Below are positions 1 to 9,400 of a stretch of 64,000 bases of DNA, in pieces. This stretch comes from a virus, in IMG/VR virus record IMGVR_UViG_3300034061_005646, positions 1 through 64,000 of that record, one strand, 5' to 3'. The translations under genes and the position numbers were made by a program. Below the pieces are notes generated by a model, which saw nothing but the letters and a program-made list of their open reading frames with translations, was not told the DNA's origin and did no database searches. How positions within the stretch are numbered: position 1 is the stretch's first letter; the number at the start of each line of letters is the position of its first letter.

Positions 1-1744
1 GAATATTTGATGGTGTTCCGAGTCCTGATAAGTTGCCTGTTTGGGGAACGTCTGTCCATGCTCCCGAATTATCATCTATGCCCGATGTTCTAACTTGCAT
101 TTTATACATATCTGGCGAAACTCCCATAATAATATCTCCTATGTTTTCAACGCAGTTTATAAAGGCTCGATATAGTTTTGCCGGTGTTGCTCCTAAGTTT
201 ATTTTGGGGCAAATTATACGGTTGTTTACGTCTGCTTGATATTCTAAGTCAGCTGCTAATGGGTATACCGAAAGGCCGTTCACGTTGGAGGTTGCAGATG
301 AGTTGTATATCCAAAACAGCCAACCGTCCTCAACCCAAATAAAAGGCGAAGCCGTGCCGGGGTAGTGTACAAAAATAGGACTGTCGGTATCTCGTAGCGA
401 GGAAATAGTTTGGGAGCTTGCGCATGTTGCTCTCCTGTCAATTTGCTGACCCCCGGTGTAATAATCAGATATATACAACGAGGCAACGTTACCACCTGTA
501 ACGCAAAAAACAAGTTTGTCAATAGTTCCGGCAATGTCTATGGATAAAAACGTACCACTTAAAACGTTTGTATTTGAGCCACCAGGAGGAACCTCATTCA
601 TTTGGTCTGCAATAAAAGTAGTGTTACCTGATGTTACGTTTGCGAGAGGTACACGAATAATTCTTGTAGTTGTAAATAGGTACAAAGACTCAACGCCATT
701 ACCTGCCCCATGGTTTAAAATTGCCACTCGTCCGTTATTATTTTGCGATATGTTTCCGGTAACGGTTTGTGCTCCTGTAATAACCATATTACTTCCTGTT
801 AGTACCATTGCGCCAGCAGTCAAAGTAAGTGGAGTGCGGACATTATATCGGTAAATATTTAAAGATGTTCCAGCTCCTTCGGTGCTGTAAACGTATTGTT
901 CAGTCCATGATGTAAAAGCTCCTAATGCACAACCCCCGATTACGTCATTTGTTATGGTTGCTGCGTCCTTTAACCAATAAGTAGCTTTAATTTTATCTAC
1001 GGTTGTAGCTGCTGGAATAGCAGTTGCCGGGTTTTGAAAGTCAGCATATTGCAATCCTTTTGTAATAAATAGACCCCCGTTTGTTGCTGTAGCATTGGTA
1101 TTAGCATGAATTACTAATACGTCTTGTATAACGTATGGCGTACCCGCTGGAATTGTACCGGCAGAAGTGGTTAGCGTAATGGATGTATCAGAACCAATTG
1201 CCGAAATTTGATACCAAGTTGTAATTGCGTTGGGATTGGTTGAACCAAAGCCTATACGGCTACCAACTGAAAGACCGGTTGCCCAAGCGCTTCCTGTACC
1301 CGTAACACCTGTACCACTTACTCCTACTGTTCCTGTGGTATAATGTTCAATATCTACTCTAAAACCCCTAACAGTATGATTTGTAGCAGTTGGAAAAGTT
1401 AAGGTAACAGCTCCTATAAGTGTATAAGTATTTGTTGACGGAACCCATGTCCATAATTGCACCCTTCGAGTTGCGGCAGTAGCAGCTCCGTCTGAGCCAA
1501 ATATCCAAAAAAGATCATCAGAAACTTTATAAGGATGAACAAAGTTTGAGGGAATAGCAAGCGCACTTTCACCAAAATTTGCAACCCCTACCGGAGCTGG
1601 GCCAACAAACTTGTCAATATCTCCACTACCTAAGTTAAATTGGCCAGTATGTTTCCCCCGATTTATTTTGGTGGAATCATAAGTACCACCAATAGCCACT
1701 TGGTCTAAAGAACCATTAAATATTTGTTCAATTGCTACTTTCAT
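1..1744 (-). CDS. Putative tail fibre/spike protein, C-terminus cut by window edge
   Basis: The frame is open on the minus strand from the ATG at 1744 to the left edge, giving about 581 residues without a stop. It starts MKVAIEQIFNGSLDQVAIGG. Composition is rich in Gly, Thr, Ser, Asn and Val, as in beta-structured phage fibres. Around residues 135-195 there is a stretch of the type GTGSAW..GLSVGSRIGFG.....YQISAI.S.TSITL, a pattern often met in phage baseplate or fibre beta domains. It is the last visible gene of the virion block, just after the fibre gene 1918-3843, and overlaps the small gene 1728-1913 by 17 bases. Function is inferred from position and composition; receptor binding or a carbohydrate-degrading spike are both possible. 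Confidence 0.7.
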   Translation of the reverse strand, partial: MKVAIEQIFNGSLDQVAIGGTYDSTKINRGKHTGQFNLGSGDIDKFVGPAPVGVANFGESALAIPSNFVHPYKVSDDLFWIFGSDGAATAATRRVQLWTWVPSTNTYTLIGAVTLTFPTATNHTVRGFRVDIEHYTTGTVGVSGTGVTGTGSAWATGLSVGSRIGFGSTNPNAITTWYQISAIGSDTSITLTTSAGTIPAGTPYVIQDVLVIHANTNATATNGGLFITKGLQYADFQNPATAIPAATTVDKIKATYWLKDAATITNDVIGGCALGAFTSWTEQYVYSTEGAGTSLNIYRYNVRTPLTLTAGAMVLTGSNMVITGAQTVTGNISQNNNGRVAILNHGAGNGVESLYLFTTTRIIRVPLANVTSGNTTFIADQMNEVPPGGSNTNVLSGTFLSIDIAGTIDKLVFCVTGGNVASLYISDYYTGGQQIDRRATCASSQTISSLRDTDSPIFVHYPGTASPFIWVEDGWLFWIYNSSATSNVNGLSVYPLAADLEYQADVNNRIICPKINLGATPAKLYRAFINCVENIGDIIMGVSPDMYKMQVRTSGIDDNSGAWTDVPQTGNLSGLGTPSNI

Positions 1745-1913
1745 TATTTAATTCATTTATATTTTTTATGACCATTATTGCTAAAAACATTACGTTACAT
1801 TCTGATCCTTTACTGTAGCATAACACAAAATCGTAATCCTCAAAAATACCTCCAGCACAAGTATAATAATTAGTGTTGGATAAAACAATTTGACCAGGCG
1901 TTATAGTGTTCAT
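1728..1913 (-). CDS. Small hypothetical protein between tail fibre genes
   Basis: This 61-residue frame starts MNTITPGQIVLSNTNYYTC at 1913; a longer start at 1946 would run into the preceding fibre gene, so the internal ATG is preferred. It has three cysteines and a central hydrophobic stretch (VMFLAIMVI). The stop overlaps the ATG of the next gene by 17 bases, so translational coupling is plausible. No family is recognised; a small tail accessory protein or fibre chaperone is only a guess from position. Confidence 0.5.
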   Translation of the reverse strand: MNTITPGQIVLSNTNYYTCAGGIFEDYDFVLCYSKGSECNVMFLAIMVIKNINELNNESSN

Positions 1914-1917
1914 ATTT

Positions 1918-3843
1918 TTAAGTATGTTGTAAATAAATATCACCATCTACACCTCCCGATGGTGCTGTTGTTCCTGAAGTAATTTGCTTATTTATTTTTA
2001 CCCAAGATGTTCCGTCATATCCCCACCAACCTTCGGAAGTAACTATAGATCCATTAGGATCATTAGCATATCCCATAAGACCTGCAGGTGGTGTAGCTAT
2101 GCTTTCTAATTGAGCTCCTTCCATTCTAGGCAATAAAAACCCTTTTGTAGTCGAGTCAATTTGCAATTGCGCTGCATCGTTAGCTGAATTGCCATTAAAT
2201 ATAACTTGGCCTGTTGTTGGGTGGACTCTCATATAACTTGCAGAAGCTCCTGAATTTGTAAGCTCAAGTATAGAACTTAACCACGGATCTGATTGTATGC
2301 CATTTGTAGAAGCTCTAACCCTTAAAGCTGCACCAAAATTAAATGTAGGTAAAGGTGCACCCGAATTAAAAATTTCAACGCAAGGTTGTGAGGTTCCTCC
2401 GGCATTGTTTAAATCTTTAAAACCTCCATTTTGTCTATTTACGTCTATATTAATACCCCAAAAACTTTGAAGTAACATTCGGCTTCCAAAATGAGAACCC
2501 AAAGAATTTAACCTATCCCCAAAGGCAAATACTGCTGCTGTATTAGTAGTTAAATCTCCAACACCAAAAATTCTTGGTACAGTTGAAGTTCCACCGGCAG
2601 CACTTGAATAAACATCCCCATTGTCAATTACCCTAAATATATTATTAACACTGCTACTGTCTACTCTTAAAGCTAAAGTACCACTTGTGGCACCTGAACC
2701 TTTTACATGAAGTCTTGCAGATGGTGAAGCTAAACCTACAGCCATGCTTAAAGTTGTTCCTGCTCCCCGAGCTGTAACAGTTTGTAAAGTGTCTACTTCT
2801 GTACCTCCTGAAACAGTTTGCCAAGAACCGTCACCTCTTAAAAATGTAGTTGATGAGGGTGTGCCTGTTATAGCTGAAGAAAACAAAGGTATTCTATTTG
2901 TTGCTATAGCTTGAACTGTTGCTGCACTTCCTGTTACATTTGCAAGAAACGAGTTGGCCGCTACATTTTGTATTTTAGCGTATGTTACTGCTGCATTAGC
3001 TATTGTAGTTGTTATTGCTACTGCTCCACTTCCTGTTACATCACCTGATAATGTTATAGTTTGATTACCTGTTATAAAAGCAGGAGCTCCTGATATTTTA
3101 CTCCAATCTAATGAAGCTAGCCATGATGGATTAGAATAACTTCCGGTTGAAACTAAATAGCCTGCCAAAGCATGATTACCCCAACTAAAAGCCGAATCCC
3201 AATTAGAACTATTATTTGTGGTTGAATACCAACTTGAAGCTGTATATATGGGGTCTGATTCTGAAGTTAAATAACCCGCTACAGCATGATTTCCCCAACC
3301 ATATGCGGTATTCCAATTAGAGATATTTGTATTGGTTATTCCATTTGCGGGGTGTGCTGTTGACATAGCATCAGTTATACCGTAACCAGATAAAGTTGTT
3401 GGTTTAGATGATATTTCAGACCATGAAGGAACATAACTAATAGGCCTGTATAAACCTGCATGGTTTCCCCAACCAAAAGCAGTATTCCAGTTTGATATTT
3501 CGGTACTAGTTATGGCTTTTACATGAGAGGGTACTGTGGGGTCGGATTCTGATATTGTAACTAATCCGTTTACCCATTTAGTTCCATCGTATTTTAAAAT
3601 ATCATTAAGTTGAGGATTAGTTACAGTAAAAGGGCCAGGGGCATATATGATGCTATTATCCGTAAGAGTAATTTTAAATTCCCCAGTGCTTAACCATATA
3701 ACAGATTCTATACCTACCCCGTTTTCTCCTTGTGGTCCTTCAGGAAATATTAACTCAAAATCAATTTCATTTGGATTGGTGTCAACATCAAATGATACTG
3801 TTTGAGGATTAATTTCAACGTCAAATATGATAGGATCTCCCAT
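1918..3843 (-). CDS. Tail fibre protein with repeated WNTAFGWGNHA modules
   Basis: This 641-residue protein has a short collagen-like element (PEGPQGENGVG, about residues 34-44), then three imperfect repeats of the type ISNWNTAFGWGNHAGLY near residues 117, 175 and 212. The repeats are separated by PSWSEISSKPTTLSGYGITDA-like linkers, which are characteristic of phage tail-fibre repeats. The middle is rich in Thr, Ser, Gly and Ala. The C-terminal part has TTKGFLLPRMEGAQLESIA and WWGYDGTSWVKI, an arrangement common at the ends of fibre proteins from Bacteroidetes phages. It probably forms a trimeric fibre that contacts the host surface. It sits between the Ig-like gene 3851-4198 and the spike-like gene at the left edge. 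Confidence 0.82.
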   Translation of the reverse strand: MGDPIIFDVEINPQTVSFDVDTNPNEIDFELIFPEGPQGENGVGIESVIWLSTGEFKITLTDNSIIYAPGPFTVTNPQLNDILKYDGTKWVNGLVTISESDPTVPSHVKAITSTEISNWNTAFGWGNHAGLYRPISYVPSWSEISSKPTTLSGYGITDAMSTAHPANGITNTNISNWNTAYGWGNHAVAGYLTSESDPIYTASSWYSTTNNSSNWDSAFSWGNHALAGYLVSTGSYSNPSWLASLDWSKISGAPAFITGNQTITLSGDVTGSGAVAITTTIANAAVTYAKIQNVAANSFLANVTGSAATVQAIATNRIPLFSSAITGTPSSTTFLRGDGSWQTVSGGTEVDTLQTVTARGAGTTLSMAVGLASPSARLHVKGSGATSGTLALRVDSSSVNNIFRVIDNGDVYSSAAGGTSTVPRIFGVGDLTTNTAAVFAFGDRLNSLGSHFGSRMLLQSFWGINIDVNRQNGGFKDLNNAGGTSQPCVEIFNSGAPLPTFNFGAALRVRASTNGIQSDPWLSSILELTNSGASASYMRVHPTTGQVIFNGNSANDAAQLQIDSTTKGFLLPRMEGAQLESIATPPAGLMGYANDPNGSIVTSEGWWGYDGTSWVKINKQITSGTTAPSGGVDGDIYLQHT

Positions 3844-3850
3844 TGGTTAA

Positions 3851-4198
3851 TTACTTTAGTTTTTTCTTAATAGTTAACTCGCCTTCTCCGGTAACAGTAA
3901 AACCACCTGCTTCTGTAACCGTAAGCTGTACAGTGTATTTACCTGGCTTAACCGATTCATCGGTATTGTGTTGAGCAACTTTAAAAACACCGCCAGAAAC
4001 ATTTGTAATAGCTAATTTTGAATTAGCAGTGCTCATTTCAAGCTTTGGCTCAACAGTATCAATATCTCTTGCAAATACCATTTTAATAGATGCGCCTGTT
4101 AACGAAGCAGCAACTCCATTTTTCTTATAATAGAAAATCTGATCATTGATAGTATTACCGGCAACAACATCGCCCAAATTAAATGACTTAGTTTTCAT
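3851..4198 (-). CDS. Ig-like baseplate/tail accessory protein
   Basis: This 115-residue protein has the order FNLGDVVAGNT...YYKKNG...LTGASIKMVFA...GGVFKV...KPGKYTVQLTVTEAGG. It resembles the Ig-like N-terminal domain of phage upper baseplate proteins (BppU type), in which a beta sandwich attaches a receptor-binding protein. No signal peptide is visible. It overlaps the preceding small gene by 11 bases and lies 7 bases upstream of the fibre gene. The fold is inferred from pattern only. Confidence 0.65.
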   Translation of the reverse strand: MKTKSFNLGDVVAGNTINDQIFYYKKNGVAASLTGASIKMVFARDIDTVEPKLEMSTANSKLAITNVSGGVFKVAQHNTDESVKPGKYTVQLTVTEAGGFTVTGEGELTIKKKLK

Positions 4199-4427
4199 TG
4201 CTTGCTAAATGAATGTAATATAATATAGTAACAGGGCACTTCAATTTTTTTTCATAGTTCTCTTGTATTTTCTTTACAGCTAAACTATCCATAACCTTTG
4301 CCGGAGCATTTACACTATCAATAGATATTGTGTCGTTTATAAACTCTGTTTTAGTTATTCCTAAGAATACCTTCTTTTTAACAGCTATGCTGATGAAAAA
4401 GTAGTTTTTGTATTTTTTAGCTATCAT
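4188..4427 (-). CDS. Small hypothetical tail-region protein
   Basis: The product has 79 residues and begins MIAKKYKNYFFISIAVKKKV, basic and aromatic, with a possible short hydrophobic segment. Both ends overlap their neighbours (4 bases with the collar gene, 11 with the Ig-like gene), as is usual in this tightly packed operon. No family is recognised. Confidence 0.55.
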   Translation of the reverse strand: MIAKKYKNYFFISIAVKKKVFLGITKTEFINDTISIDSVNAPAKVMDSLAVKKIQENYEKKLKCPVTILYYIHLASNEN

Positions 4428-5548
4428 TTAAGTCTTATTAAAAATTTAACTGCTTGAACCGGGTGATACAAATTTACTTCTAATGGCTCTCCAATTGCAA
4501 TACCTGTTACAACATGGTTATCAACAGAAACGGGTAAACCTCCTGAAAAACCTACTGTATGACTATGGGAAAAATCTAATTGTTGAGGGCCAAGAGTAAT
4601 ATTTTGAATAAAATTTACCGCTATTTCGCCTGATGCTGTTCCTTCATGACTATGTGTTACATCAATCATAGTAGATCCGCTATATGCATGCATATGTTCT
4701 GGATCATTAACTGTATGTACTAATGATAATGTAATATTAACTTGGTATCCATCTGTATCAGGAATACTAAAATCAACAACTTGTTTTCCAACTCCTTCTG
4801 CATGTTCTGTTACCCATACGTCAGAATCTAATATATCATGAACGTGTGCTGTAGCTTCTTCAATTGTATCATTATGCGTATCTACTGTTATTCCTGTTGC
4901 AGCATCTTCTGTTGTTCCTGATATCTCAACTGTTGGTGTTCCATTATGAACATCGGTCCATGTTGTTGTAATGTCTGTCAAAGCCAAATCTACAATTTGA
5001 CTGTCTGATAAATTTAATTCAATTTCAAATAAAACTGTATCTTGAAGAATGGCTTCAGAAACAATTGCCTCCATAGCAGAAAAATTTTCTGCAATAGCTA
5101 CGTGAGGATCTATTTCTATATCAAGTACATGATTATGTGCAATATCTGCTGTTTCTGCACCTAGCTTTTGACCGACAACAATTCCCAAGCCATAACCTAC
5201 AGGGCTTCTTCTTCGCAAATCAGGAACTAAAAAGTTACCATTGTCTTCACCGTAAGCATATCCGCAAGCTGCAAATGCTTCTGGATATTCCAAAGGATCG
5301 TAAGAATCACCATTGCACAATACATTATCAGTATCAGGTGCTTCATTTGGTGCACCCATCCATATTTCTCCAATCTTGCGAAGATTGTTATTCGTAGTAT
5401 ATGATAAATCCCCAATGTTAAAATCGTACCGAACAAGAACGTCAAAGCTGTTTTTTATAATTTGCCTTGCACGAACTTCAGCAGGTTTTAATATTGAAGA
5501 TGATAGCTGAAAAGCTGTACCAAAATCAGGTTTGACTACTTGTCCCAT
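4424..5548 (-). CDS. Tail collar-domain protein with HxH motifs
   Basis: The product has 374 residues. Residues about 60-115 read GEIWMG.......VLCNGDSYDPLEYPE followed by NFLVPDLRRRSPVGYG, the signature of the phage tail Collar domain. The second half carries several short histidine motifs: HVHD, HMHA, HSHEG and HSHTVGFSG. In T4 gp12 and related short fibres, HxH motifs from three chains bind metal ions along the fibre axis, so a metal-stabilised trimer is likely. The last part (VNLYHPVQAVKFLIRLK) resembles the usual end of collar proteins, where the final strand reads as NYYIKI-like. The gene overlaps its neighbours by 4 and 23 bases. Confidence 0.85.
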   Translation of the reverse strand: MGQVVKPDFGTAFQLSSSILKPAEVRARQIIKNSFDVLVRYDFNIGDLSYTTNNNLRKIGEIWMGAPNEAPDTDNVLCNGDSYDPLEYPEAFAACGYAYGEDNGNFLVPDLRRRSPVGYGLGIVVGQKLGAETADIAHNHVLDIEIDPHVAIAENFSAMEAIVSEAILQDTVLFEIELNLSDSQIVDLALTDITTTWTDVHNGTPTVEISGTTEDAATGITVDTHNDTIEEATAHVHDILDSDVWVTEHAEGVGKQVVDFSIPDTDGYQVNITLSLVHTVNDPEHMHAYSGSTMIDVTHSHEGTASGEIAVNFIQNITLGPQQLDFSHSHTVGFSGGLPVSVDNHVVTGIAIGEPLEVNLYHPVQAVKFLIRLK

Positions 5549-5783
5549 AAACTATAACTTGTGAATAATTGTCTAATAATTCATTCTCTAGCTCAGGTCC
5601 AAGATATGGCCTTGCTTCCTCATATATTTCATAAAGCAATCCACAAACATCAATTAGGTCTTTATGGATGTGCTTAAATGATACTTCTTCATGGTCGTGG
5701 CTATCTCTGGCCATAGCTGCAAAGCCAAGGATAATAGATAGCCAAGTGTTTTCTAAATCGACAACGTTTCTTACATATCCCAT
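5526..5783 (-). CDS. Small hypothetical virion-operon protein
   Basis: This 85-residue acidic protein begins MGYVRNVVDLENTWLSIILG and contains DSHDHEE and several predicted helices. It follows the 196-residue gene by one base and overlaps the collar gene by 23 bases. No domain is recognised; a role in tail assembly is suggested only by its place in the operon. Confidence 0.6.
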   Translation of the reverse strand: MGYVRNVVDLENTWLSIILGFAAMARDSHDHEEVSFKHIHKDLIDVCGLLYEIYEEARPYLGPELENELLDNYSQVIVYGTSSQT

Positions 5784-5784
5784 C

Positions 5785-6375
5785 TTAGTATTCTCCTTGC
5801 GCTTCTGCTACAAGTGCTTGTAGCTTTTTGAATGATTTAACAGCAGGTAAATACATATCTAAGCTAGTTTGTGCCTTACAGATAGATATGTAGGTTTTGA
5901 TTTCAGCAAAAAGGTTCTTAAGCCTTTCTTTTTGGTCGGTGTATTCAAGGTTTTGATATTTATTCAAAAGCTTTGTTACATCAATCCAGATATGAGGAAT
6001 AAGCAAAAAGATTAATTGGTTTGGCTCTGTAAGATAATCAGTGCCAAAAGTTTCTTGTGGATCATATTTCAAAATGTAAATACCGTCAGGATATTCTTCT
6101 CCTGGAGAGTCTGGCCAATCTTCAGCCAATATTTCTTTTGGATCTTTGTAAAGGTTGTCATATAACGACTCCTCAAATGACAGAGCACCAAAACTTCCTT
6201 GATCATGATGTTCAAGCTCAAGTTTATAGCCTTCCATTATTTCGATGTCTACATCACCGGCAATGGTTAATGAGCTTATTTCCCATCCACCTGTTCCGGT
6301 AGGTGTAGTGTCTTTAAACTGAAGCGATGTCAACAACGGTTGAGCTACGCTGATTTGTAATTTTTCAAGTGCCAT
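5785..6375 (-). CDS. Hypothetical virion-operon protein
   Basis: The product has 196 residues. The first two thirds look beta-rich and acidic (TPTGTGGWEISSLTIAGDVDIEIMEGY), and the last third is helical (LLNKYQNLEYTDQKERLKNLFAEI). It lies directly after the giant cargo gene in transcription order. No family is recognised. A tail or adsorption-apparatus component is likely from position. Confidence 0.65.
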   Translation of the reverse strand: MALEKLQISVAQPLLTSLQFKDTTPTGTGGWEISSLTIAGDVDIEIMEGYKLELEHHDQGSFGALSFEESLYDNLYKDPKEILAEDWPDSPGEEYPDGIYILKYDPQETFGTDYLTEPNQLIFLLIPHIWIDVTKLLNKYQNLEYTDQKERLKNLFAEIKTYISICKAQTSLDMYLPAVKSFKKLQALVAEAQGEY

Positions 6376-6402
6376 GTTTCAAATTTAATTTATTTTTTTT
6401 TG

Positions 6403-9400
6403 TTAATAACCTCCATAAACTCCAGATGAGCTTTTTGGCTTGTTTTTTTCCAAATACTGTAAAGTCATTCTTGATGCCGGTAAAGCTCTTAATGCGTTTT
6501 CTGGTATTTTGCTTGATTTTTTTGGACCATATTTACTTTTTTTACTACGCTTCCAACCATCAGTGCCAAAGCTTTGCAATGTATAGCTTATTGAATTACT
6601 TGCTAACTCAACCAACGAAGCCATCCAAGATAAAGCAGGAAGTGTTTTAGATAAGTTATACACCAAGTTATCTTCTGCTAACACCATTACTTGCTGCATA
6701 GTGGATTTAAACAATTCTTTTCCAGACTTATTTCCAATTTTAACTCCTTTGAATTGCTTACTCCAAAAGTCTTTTTCATCATCATCACCAATATCAATCA
6801 TTGCCCACATAGCTAATCCGGTTATAATTCCTCCCCATGTAGCATTAGATATTGCTTGGTGTTTTTGTTCAGGATTAATTGTTTTTACTCCTGCCAAATG
6901 TTTTGCAACCATTCTGTATTTGCCACCTAAAGTAACACCATTCATATTGTACTCAGCACCAAAACGCGACCAGAAATAATCAGGAGCCCATGATTTAAAC
7001 TGCATTGCTGCATTTAAATAACTATTTGATAAGTACATTCTTTCAGTAGAATTTCTAAATTTACCTAAATTGTGTTCTACATAATCAATAGCGCGTTTAA
7101 CTTTTAGAACTTCTCCTTCTGGCATTCCTAAGATATCTGTTGGCGTTTTATCTCCAGACAATATTTCAAGCATTCCTTTTACACCACCGGTATAAACATT
7201 GTCTTTTTTGTATTGTCTAATTTGTTCTAAATCACCAATAGACAACTGATCTGCAAGCATCATTAGCCTTGGCATATTTCCAGATATCCAATAAGGCATC
7301 ATCATAGCTGCTTTTGTTGTTCCGACAATACTAATATCTCCAGTGCTTAAATCTCTATGGTTAAACATACCAAAAGCCAATGCAACATCTCTAAGCTCTT
7401 GAAAATAATACACAGATTTAAGCAAAGCAGGAACCATATTTACAGGACCAGCATAGGTGCCCAATAATTTTACCCATGGCTTATTGCTTTCTTTACCCAT
7501 TCCGTTATAAGCGGACATTGATGTAATTGTTGTTGCTGTTAAATCTACCGCACCACCAATCCAAGAAAATCCTAACATAGACAAGCGAGCTGCAGTAACA
7601 GAAAAGTCTATTGCTTTAGTAAGAAGTGTTTCATTTGATTGTTCAAACTTCTTATTTAAAATACGAGTTTTCATGTCATTAATAAGAAATTTAGCCAATC
7701 CCGGATTTTTTTCATTTAGCAATAGCATTTCTCCGGCATAGTAAAGCCCTCTTGACTCAGTAAAGGTTTTAGCTTTTTTAACTTCATCAGCATAATTCAT
7801 GAAGGTTTTAAATAAATCAGGTTCACGTAAATCTTGGCTTGTTCTTATCATTCCAGGTAATGCAAGAGATTCGGTTCCTGCTCTGGTAGATTCGCCTTTT
7901 CTTCTTGTCCAAAACTCTCCACCAATCTTATGTGTCATGGTATAGATGTCTGAAATGTTTTTCTCAGATAGTGGTGACTCTCCTATTTTTTCATCTGCAG
8001 CAGCTTCTCTCATTATTTCCCTTGCTGTTACATTTTTAAGAACGCGGCCGCTTGGCAATGTGTAAGATTCAATCTTTCTATCATCTTGGATATTAGTATT
8101 ATGATATGCTTCATACCACCATGTCATAAACTTATTTAAGGTACCTTTTCCTGTTTTGTATCGGTTAAGTACACCAGATGGATAATAAGGAATGTAGTAA
8201 GAAGCTTGGCCATCAGGTTCACCTAATAACTGAGATCCTTCACCCATTCCACCACCATGAAATATACCTGTATTGTTATAGATATAACGACCATACTTAG
8301 CATAAAATTCATTCATGTGTTGTAACACGTCAAATTCTGCTTGTGTCATAGTGCCATTTTGTAATTCAGATATTCCGGCATCCAAAGATTTGAGCTTCTG
8401 AACAAGTACGCTTCCGCTTCCCGGTTCAAGTAAGTTGTTTAACAATGAATTGCTAAAAGAGTTAAACAGTGGAAAACGACCTATAATTTTTCTTCCGCGA
8501 TAAGCTCTGCCAAACTTTTCTTTAGCTACCTGATCTACAAGCTTTGAATACTTTAACTTCCATTTGAGCATTTCTCTGTCATTTTGCTCCATAGTGTTCA
8601 TGATTTCATCTTGTATAAAATCAATTTTATAGTCTGGACTAATCTGATTTAATGATGTTGTAATAGAGCTTATTATGCTATTTATCTTACCTTGTTTAGC
8701 ATTAACTATTTGATTTCTTATAGTGTTTTGCTCTGTCTGCAAAGTAATTGCTTCAGTTAAAGCTTCAGCAACAACTCTCATGTTATTGGTAAAGCCATTC
8801 TGAGCATCGTTTGGCAACATTCTTAATCTTTGAACATGGCCAAGCAATTCAACTGTATCTGCCTTAGTCAAATCCATTATTTTGCCTGACTGAACAAAGT
8901 TTCTAATGTTGTTATAAGCATTTATATATCCGGTTACGGTTGCTTCAAGAGCATCATTTTGTAAATCTTTGTCTAGTAAATCATCACGAAGTTGTTGTCT
9001 ATCTTGCTCAGTAAGGTCTGGTAAGTTTTTTCCAAGCTTTTTCAAAAAGAATGAGGAGTAAACACCTTCGCCTGATATCGCAAATTCTTCTTGTACTCTT
9101 GAAAAGACTGCTTTGCTAAATCCATTTTCAATATGATTCTGAACAATCATTTCTTTAATCATTGGTCGAAGTGTTTCCATAGAGTATTCTTTGGTCGACA
9201 TCGAACCTGATATAGCCAAATCATTTTGGAATAGCCTTACAGTTCCAATCTTTTCACCTTGTTGTTCAAGCAATACTGCTTGTATTCCGGCAGCATATAG
9301 TTGCTTTCTTTCGTTAAATGATAAACTATCAAATGCTGGTAAAGCAGCTCCAGACTCATTCTCTCCAATATTAAAAGATGCTGTATTGATGTTCAGTTCT

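Noticed and set aside
516-854. Plus-strand frames in the first 1.7 kb
   Set aside because: The minus strand is open through the whole region and reads like a fibre protein, so the plus frames are shadows.
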